The notes under the pieces: model-generated
Seen by the model: the letters and a program-made list of their open reading frames with translations, nothing else
Told to the model about the DNA's origin: nothing
Database searches by the model: none
Position numbers and translations under genes: made by a program
Assembly (NCBI GenBank): GCA_030141605.1
Contig: JAQGDQ010000011.1
Coordinates: forward strand, 620,066-684,065
From: Tubiluchus corallicola
Taxonomy: Eukaryota; Priapulida; Priapulimorpha; Priapulimorphida; Tubiluchidae
DNA length: 64,000 nt
Direction of reading: 5' to 3'
Shown here: positions 51,120 to 60,800 of the stretch, piece after piece
Layout of the letters: the number at the start of each line of letters is the position of its first letter
Numbering within the stretch: the stretch's first letter is position 1

Positions 51120-51893
51120 CCTCCCATCCGTTTACTGATCAAGCTTATAATTTCTTGTCTCTACATTTATTGATGTTCAAAATTTCGACTAATAAAAATT
51201 ATCCTAAAGAACATTTTTGTCCTAGTCATTCCTCAATGTTTCTTAGCTTTCTGTGACTCTTGGTTTGATATCCGTATTATTTTAGTTAAAAATTAATTTC
51301 GCAAAATTTTACCACTATTTCTATAGTAGAATATGTCCATATTTATTTACAAAATATTTGTAGCAAAAGCAAAAGAATACCAACAAACTGCATGATATCT
51401 AATGTAAAATCATTATCCAGTTGTTTCTTGTTCGAATATACCATTATATGCTGCTGTGATAATAAACCTTATATATATATTCGATTTGTCAAGATTTCTC
51501 CTTTGGCGATTTCTTACTTTTTGCTGTGATCAGCGTTTTGTTGCTAAGGTCCACTCCTCGCGTGCGAATAGCTGTAAACAAATTATTAGTCCAAAATCAA
51601 TAATTACTGCCGAAAGGAAGCCACTGTACAAGTGTAGCGCACGGGTATTTTATATTATAGGGAAAAGTAAATAAGATGAGGTTATGTGAAAAATCATCTT
51701 ATTGGTTATATATATATGTTCATGTTACTGTTACAATACTTGCATATCAAGAAACATTTCGTGATAAAATAACTTATCAATACACTACTATGTAAACATC
51801 TGTACATCATTACTGCAAAGAACAACACGAAGTTTTGCAAATAGCTAATTTTTTAAACAAACCACAGCATAATACAAACAACAAGCACATTAC

Positions 51894-54800
51894 CATATGT
51901 GGCTTCGTTTTCATCTCCTGTCAGTTCACATTGAAATACTTCTGTCTCCAATGTGTGTTTGGCTTCCTCTGCTTGTTGAATTAACTAAAAAAATATTTCA
52001 GATAAAGGTAGTCTGCAAACAAAGCAAAATGACAGTGATGATGACAAGATGACAGCGACATACTTCTCACAGACTTTCAAGAATTGATACTGTATTACAT
52101 TTTGACTTTTTATGTGAAAGGCAAGAAGCTGGGTCCATCTCTTGTCAACAATGGCTAACATGTACGGAAACTGATAAATGTATCAGTAATTTAGCATTAG
52201 TTATGCAGTACAAAAACAAAGCTTCAAAGTTACATTTTTGTTATAACTGTGCAACAAATTACTTCAGGTCAACAATCCTTCTTTCTGCCATAAATAATCA
52301 GCCATCACTTGAAATGAAACATTTATAGCAGTGTTTGTCAGCAAAACAAGCAAAACGATACAACGCATACTAACACATTCACAAATATACGTTTTGCTCG
52401 GACATTTGCAATTATTAAATGTGACAATATAATAAGTCAAACTAATCAAACATAAATCATAATGGCACAACAGGCTCGGGCAAAGTAAGACAGAACAACC
52501 AGCAACAGTTTCGAGACAATTTACTACTATTTATGATTTCCCGACACACCACAAATAACAAATTCAAATGACAGAAAACTCTGAAAAATAACAAGCGGCA
52601 CTGACTCAGATCCACAGAGACTGCAGTCTGACCGCAGTGTCTCGCCAGTAGTGTTAGTTTCATTTTTCATATTTTTTTTTGGGAGGGTGGATGGTTGCAT
52701 CCCCTCACGTTTCCTTATCACAAATGAGATTTTGTGATCGACTCTGAGTGTGAATCTTAAAGTGCAACCTAAATGAAACATTTAATACTTCCAGCTAATC
52801 AGAGTACATTTATCTATGAAACAGGCTTGCATGTTTGTGAGAAGAAGACTATCTTGAAAGAAATCAGCTAGCACTTGCAAATGTTATTACAGTGAATGTT
52901 TACCTTTGTGTCTTTATCAAAACCTTGATATTTTTGAACAACATATTATGCTGCCTTTATTAACTCACAATCTCGACGAAGAGCATCATATGACCTTAGA
53001 TAAATTTTGACAAAACATCTCTCTCTTTACGCAACGTTTTCTTTCTGTTTTTTTTTAATATGATCTTACATTTCACTTATAGAAATCAGAGTAATCAAGC
53101 CATTTACACAGCTAGCAGAGGTGATTAATTTTATATCAGACACAGCCCTATTATCTTCAATGTCATTGCACAACCTTTCCTACTACGCAGAAACATTTGT
53201 TTGTACAACATACATTTTCACCGTGTTGCCAAAAAGGAAATCTGTTAACGTTAATCTGATTTATGCCTGTGTGTGTGCTGTTATCTATGGAAACAAGGTG
53301 AAACGTTCGTCATTAAAACTGTTTTAATTTGATGTCGCAACCTGTCACAGTTTACTGCTTCTAATATATAGAAATGGAATACATAAGCAAATCTACCAGC
53401 ATCCTCATCAGCAGTAACTACAATCACTCAGATGAGATGGTTATTTATATGAACAAGCATTTACGATTGTATCTGACCGGATTATATTCATTACATTGTC
53501 TTTTGGGATTTCTGATTCTTGCTAGCAATATGCTCACGATCGTAGCTATATTCACCGTACCAAAAATTGGAAGCTCAATTTTGATATTAACCATTGTTGC
53601 ACTGGGAGATACTTGCATGGGAATAAGCAGATTTTTCAGATTTTTGGTTGCTGGAATCGACCCACATTATGGCATATTGGAAGATCGACAGCCGTGGTGT
53701 TGGACAGGCACAATTATTGCTATGACTGGCCTACTAGTTTCTGCGTATGGAATGCTACTTCTCTCGGCGGACCGATACATCAAAATAATCCATCTGCACT
53801 CAGCTGGATTAAAAACAAGACATGTCATAATTTCTGGAACTGGAATTATTGGATTTTCGGTTGCCTTCAACTTAACATTGTTAAGTAAGTGGAAATCTGC
53901 CACTGAAAGTTCAAAAGATTTTTACAAAACTCATTTCTGCTTAAGTGGGAAATTTCCTAAAAGTTTCTCCTTGATAATAGTACTTCTGTTCCTCACAGCA
54001 GTATTTGCATCGGTGGCACTTTATGTCAGGATATACCTCGCTGTGAAAAAAAGCCAGCATGTAAGAGCAAAGTTGTCGAAGAACAGTTCCATGGGTTCAA
54101 ACATCAAGGCTCTGTACACAACAGCACTTGTCTTAGGTACATATGTGCTTCTGTGGCTGCCACAATTTCTCTATTTGCTGTATTTCACAATAACCAAGGA
54201 CAGGGACACAACAGTCAAGGACGGGGACAAGATCACATTCTACTACGTTCACTCAGTTCTTAATTTGTTTCTTGCTCTCAATTCCCTAATTAATCCTTTG
54301 ATTTACATGGCTAGAATACCACTAATTAAAACCCAACTGGTGTACATTTTCTGCAAGCACAGAAGAAGGGTCGGTGTACAACACATCATGGTAACTGCAG
54401 AAAGGAACATGAAGGTCTTTGCCATGACCAAAAGTGGACGATAGCGTTGCTAAATCATGTAGTATAACGACATGTGAGTGCAAATAATGCAATTATTACT
54501 ATAAGTAGGCCATAGTGAAATTTTATGTTTTCCACAATATTTATTAATTTTATTACAAGGAATATTTGCACCTAAAAACAGCCAACAGGTTTGTGGCAAG
54601 ATCTTTTTCGGATTTTGAACATTTTGAGTAAATTTATGAAGTATATTATGCTGTTTTGTACAGTAAATGAAGTATTTTTCACGACAATCAGTCACGATGT
54701 ATTAACGAATTTTTCACAAATGATTAAATCATTTGAACACTTGAATAAAAACAGCCAAACATCTTCAAATAGCTAATGAAATGTCCAATATGCTATTTAT

Positions 54801-57800
54801 TCAAATACATGCACGTTTTGTGCACTAATGATATTTGTAAAAAAAATTGCATAAAATTTCAAACAGCACCAAGCCATAGCTTAGCTGGAACAACAAGATG
54901 CCATGATGCTCGTAACACACAGCCCGCTGAGTGCACTGTCCTGCTAGGGCTTCTAACAACACTGGGCATTCAATCTGGCAAGACTGGGCATTCATCACCA
55001 TCATATGCCTGTTACGTCTACTGTACGCATTGGGCAGGCAGAATTCTAAAATAAAAGACACCTGCCCTCAAGACAGTTAAACACAGCAGTAATCCAGCAA
55101 AAAACTAGACACTGTTGCTGTCGTGACTTAGTGATTTTTTGTCTGCCATCTTGTGTCGAATTAAAAAAAGCATTGCAAGTGTGTAACTGCACTACTTGCA
55201 GTAGTATAAGCTTCAGAGAAATTGACCTATAATGTATAATGTTATCGAGCTTCATACTTTGATAATCATTGTGAACTGGTCATCTATGCTGTAGACAGGA
55301 GAATGCTAAATGATATGCTCAGTGATTTCGATACGATATGAACAAAAAATACGATAAGAACATTGACTGAAGGTTAAACAAAAGACAGTGACCAGTAATT
55401 TTATTATGCTCTGCTACAAACACTGACCTGTAAATTAAGACTAGTGGTAATGGCATTTTAATTACAAAGTATAATTTCACAAATTTGTTAATTTCACTAC
55501 TGTGTTATTCTCTGCTAAATAAATATGCATCTGAAACATTAGCTGGAACAAGAAGATATGGGTCTTTAAAAATTTAAGAAGTGTTTCAGACAGTGTATGA
55601 GCTGTAATGCTATAATAGTGCGTCATAAATAGCTAATGTAAACTTCACATCTTTCAAAAAGCTCTATATTAATGAAAGTGAATCCATTTCTTGGCATCAT
55701 AAAACACACATGATGACTCTACCCACACATTGGCTTTATTAGAATGCGTGCTTATCACGTTCTCCCTTGCAAAATCTTTACTACACGAATCCACAATATT
55801 TTAACTTAAAACTGTAAAGCTCACATGTACACATTAATTTGCAAACAATGATGCAATGAAAGGAGTTATGTTGATATTTTTAAAAAATGTTCATGTAAAC
55901 TCAAACATTTTTTCAACACTGTTCACTATTTAAAAAATGTAGAAATGAAATCACATTAAGTCGTCCCAAATGACACACACCAGATGGAAATACACATAGT
56001 TGTCTGAGAGAGCTTGAATTTTAATTATAATAATTCATTTTTAATAATTATAATAATTTAATGTCTAATTTAATGATTTAATTAATTTCACAAATGATTT
56101 AATTTATATGCATTATTCACAAAGATCAAATGTATTATAATATAAAGGAGTAGAAGTGAAACGTCTTAGAAACAATGGGAAAAAAATCTCATACAACTTG
56201 TGATACTATTTTCGCTTTTTTCTCTGCATAATAACTAAAACTTAATTTCTTACCCTCTCCAAAACATCTTTGTCTGTTACCATCTTATTTTCTCGAAATC
56301 TGTCGTTGATTTCCTTATGCGAAGCTGAAACAACAAAAATGTCAGAATGGAATCACTTGACTAACAAAGGATGGGCACCCATGGAGATAAGGGAAAGGTG
56401 AGCAATCACAGCTAACAAGCAACTGTGCAATTAATGCATGTAAAAGGTACGGTGTTCAAGTAATTACTTCAAGTGCTTTATTTTTTCACTTTTGCCTGGA
56501 TCCATCAGTAATTGTGTTATGTAGGCCCTTTATTATTTATTATTATATATCTATGAACTGGGTTAACCAGAAGCTTCTAGCAAAAAACATGACTGCCAAT
56601 AGTTTACTTGTCAAGATTTTTCAAGAATATTAGTGTACAAAAAACTATATCCTAAACAGAGGGTGAAAAAATCCAGAGTACTTGAAGTTCAAGTTCAAGT
56701 GCAGAGTCCATGTCAAACTCCAAGTCAGTATAATGAACTGGATATAGATAGGAAATGTAGATAGCAAATAGTGCATTATTATTAAACATTATATAGTAAA
56801 TAATAGTGAAATAGGCAGTTTTACCATCGTAGAAGGAGACATTATTTAACCCTGCACTGTAAACCACTTTTCAGTTTTACACATAAGTCATGTGGTAGTC
56901 TCTACTCTCTTACTCGTGACATATTTTGCAACGTTTACATAGCTTGAACTAAACTTATTGCAAATTCTTTAAATAAACTAAAATAGCTATTTTTTGTTGG
57001 CGCAATATAAAATATTCTTTAAGAAATACCACTATTTTACTATTTATTGCAAACCAAATTAGCACATACTTCAACACAGCCGTAGTGAAAAACATATTTT
57101 TTACCAAATGTTGCCATAGCTTGGGGCCTCAAGGCTGTAGCCTATAATTACCTATAGGATACTCCAGGACTTGCCCATGATCCTAAACACTCCGAGTAAG
57201 AGTTTACAATAAGTTTTGCTGAATGTCAAAAATCTACAAAAGTTGTGTTATTCATATGTTAGCAAGATGAAAACGTCTGATAATCACATCAATTATCTCA
57301 TAAATAGTTTGTATTACTAACAAACCCAGATGCTTTTCAACAGCCACAGCCTGAAATTAGCTGCTTGTAATCATTGCACTATCTCATTACAACTGGCCCA
57401 ATAGAAAAGGCTGCCTAGCTGCATTGAGATGCATCCCACCAGCTGGCTTCACTTAGTATTGATCTACTGTGTCTGGTGATGCTGAAGCTGCTGCCAGAGC
57501 ATTCCAAGCCAGGCTGCCATTTGCAGGATCTGTATGAATTTATGCAGTGTTATTAACAGGAAGATGTTGATGCTATGTGCAGGACAGCAAACAACTGTAT
57601 CATAGTAGTTCACACTGTGTGGGAGGTTGCAGTGACAGAAAAATACAAAGTCAGTAGTTGTAATGCTGTTTAAATAGTGAAACATTCTCAGTTAACCATG
57701 GATAGGATGTGGGGATTCGTAGTTCTATGGATGTTGGGATATGTTGCTGGTCAGTCAGAAAATCCAAAGGTTTACACAGTGGCAGGAGTTCTGAGTGGCA

Positions 57801-60800
57801 AGGACAAACGGGATGCATTCCTAGAAGCAGTTGGGAAAATTCCAGCACAGGATATTTTACCAGAAGGAATAGTCTTCAATTCCACAACAATATTAATGAA
57901 TCCTAATCCCATACGAACAGCACTCTCTGTTTGTGAAGATGTTATAAAGTCTAGGGTGTACGCAGTTGTGGTAAGTCATAGCCAAGGCAATGAACTTTCT
58001 CCAGCCAGCGTGTCATACACGTGTGGGTTCTATGACATACCCGTAATAGGAATAAGTGCAAGAGATACCGTATTCTCTGATAAAAATATCCACACGTCTT
58101 TCTTGCGAACTTTACCGCCATATTCTCATCAAGTAGATGTCTGGATAAAAATGGTGGTCCTTTTCGGATGGAAGGCTGTTATTTTTATCCACACCAATGA
58201 TCGAGATGGTAGATCTGTGCTTGGTAGACTTCACAATCTTGCTGAAGAAAATGGTATCGAAGTTGAGAAGACAATAGAGTACGAAGCTGGAGTAACAAAC
58301 TTAACTCACCAATTTCTTATAGAAGCCAAGGAAGCCAAGTCTAGGATTATATTCATGTATGCAAATGCCAATGACGCAGAAGCCATATTCACAGCTGCAG
58401 CTGAAGTGAATCTCACTGGAGCCGGATACGTGTGGATTGTGACGGAAAAAGCTATGGGTGTCCACAACTGCCCAGATGGTACACTTGGGCTACAGCTGCG
58501 ACACCAAGAGGATGAAAAGGCACACATTAGTGACAGCATTAAAATAATAGCCATGGCATTGGCAGAAATGTACAAAAATGAAAACATCACTGAACCGCCA
58601 AGCAGTTGTGGTGAGTTAACTTGGGATACGGGTCGCAAGTTCTTTAAGTATTTAATAGAACAGAAGCTACCTAAAGGTAAAACTGGGAAAATCAGGTTTG
58701 ATGAATCTGGGGATCGACTTGATGCTGATTATAAGATCATTAACATTCAGAAAGGAGTTCCAGTGACTGTTGGAAGCTACACTCCATCAACTAATCCTGA
58801 CAGTCACAAACAGACAGAATTAAAGTTGAGAAATGAAACAATGATAGTATGGCCCGGTGGACTGACAGAAACTCCGGAAGGTTATGTTATTTCGAGTAAC
58901 TTGAGAGTAGTGACAATTGAGGATACACCTTTTGTGCATGTGAGACAAATTCTGCCGGGAGAAAACTGCACACAAGAAGGGGAAGTGTATTGCCCCAGGC
59001 CAAATGCCTCCTTTCCGACTGTAAAAGCATGGCAAGAAGAGTATTGTTGCTATGGTTACTGTATAGAATTGTTACAAAATTTGGCAAAAACTGTTAATTT
59101 TACATTCCAACTTCATTTGGCCATTGACAAGTCATACGGGTCATACGAACGAAGAAATGACTCGACGAAGAAAGAATGGAATGGCATGATAGGAGAAATA
59201 GTCAACGGAAAAGCTGATATGATTGTGGCTCCACTAACCATTAATCCAGAAAGAGCAGAATTCATTGACTTTTCAAAACCATTCAAGTATCAGGGAATCA
59301 CAATTTTAGAAAAAAAGAGAGCGAAGACGTCTAGCCTGACGTCATTTCTTCAACCATTCCAAAACTCACTATGGCTACTAGTTCTATTCTGTGTCCACCT
59401 TGTTGCACTCGTGCTATACTTGCTAGATCGATTTAGCCCTTTTGGCAGGTTCAAGTTGCCACAAAGTGATGAAACTGAAGAAGATGCACTGAACCTTTCC
59501 ACTGCACTGTGGTTTGCATGGGGCGTTATTTTAAACAGCGGAATTGGCGAAGGCACACCTCGCAGCTTCAGTGCTAGAGTCTTAGGCATGGTCTGGGCAG
59601 GCTTTGCTATGATCATAGTGGCTAGCTACACTGCTAACCTGGCAGCCTTTCTCGTGTTGGACAGACCTCAAACCACAGTAACTGGTATCAATGACGCCAG
59701 ACTGAGGAACCCCCAGGAAAATTTCACATACGGAACAGTGAAAGATTCAGCCGTGGACATGTATTTCAGAAGACAAGTCGAGCTCTCCACCATGTACAGA
59801 ACAATGGAAGAAAACAATGTCGATACAGCAGAACTTGCCATTAAGAAGGTAAAGAATGGATCTCTTAATGCATTCATATGGGATTCTTCCCGCCTGGAAT
59901 ATGAAGCAGCATTGGACTGTAATCTAGTCACAGCCGCAGAACTTTTTGGTCGATCTGGTTATGGCATTGGGTTGCCAAAAAGTAGCCCATGGACTGACAA
60001 GGTCACACTGGCAATACTCGACTTCCACGAAAGTGGCTTCATGGAGGATTTAGACACAAAATACATTCTAATTGCAGGTGCTGAGTGCAGCACTGAAGAA
60101 AACTCCCCAGCAACGTTAGGATTATCAAACATGGCTGGTGTGTTCATTCTTGTCGGAGGTGGCATATTAGCTGGAGTGTTTTTAATTTTCATTGAAATAT
60201 CATACAAGAGACACCAAATGATGAAGGAAAGGGAAATGGAGATAGCGAGAGCAGCTGCAGACAGGTGGCGGGGAACGATAGAGAAAAGGAAAAATGTAAG
60301 ACGAAAAATGTTAATGAAGCAACCAGAAGACACAGGTCCACATGGTCCTAATGGTAAGATGAATGCCACATACATTCCCGATAAGGGTTACAATATGCCT
60401 TCAAAAGATCCAACATACCTTCAGTATGGTGCCAGCACAGAAAAAATGGCTTATAATGAAAACTTAGTTTAACTCATTATCTAGTACTTGATTAAATCAT
60501 CAAAACTGACACTATAATAACAGACTATAATAACATTAAGCAAGTATATATTACAAACAAATATCGCCAATGATGTTCTATAATATATCGATATTAATGA
60601 CTGATTTTGAACAAAAGGTTGTAATTAGGTATTATCAAAAATAATAATATAGTTGATTTAATATTAATGTATAAACAACAGTATGAAGTCATTTGTCTTA
60701 TATTACCAAGTTACTATACGAAATTATTTAGCCTAATTATGTTAATTGTTGTAAAGTTTATTATTATAGAATTTATAGTGCCATAAAAATAGTGGTGTAA

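Noticed and set aside
57677..57697. Upstream GTG as GluN1 start
   Set aside because: The ATG at 57698 has a strong ACCATGG context and leads straight into the signal peptide.
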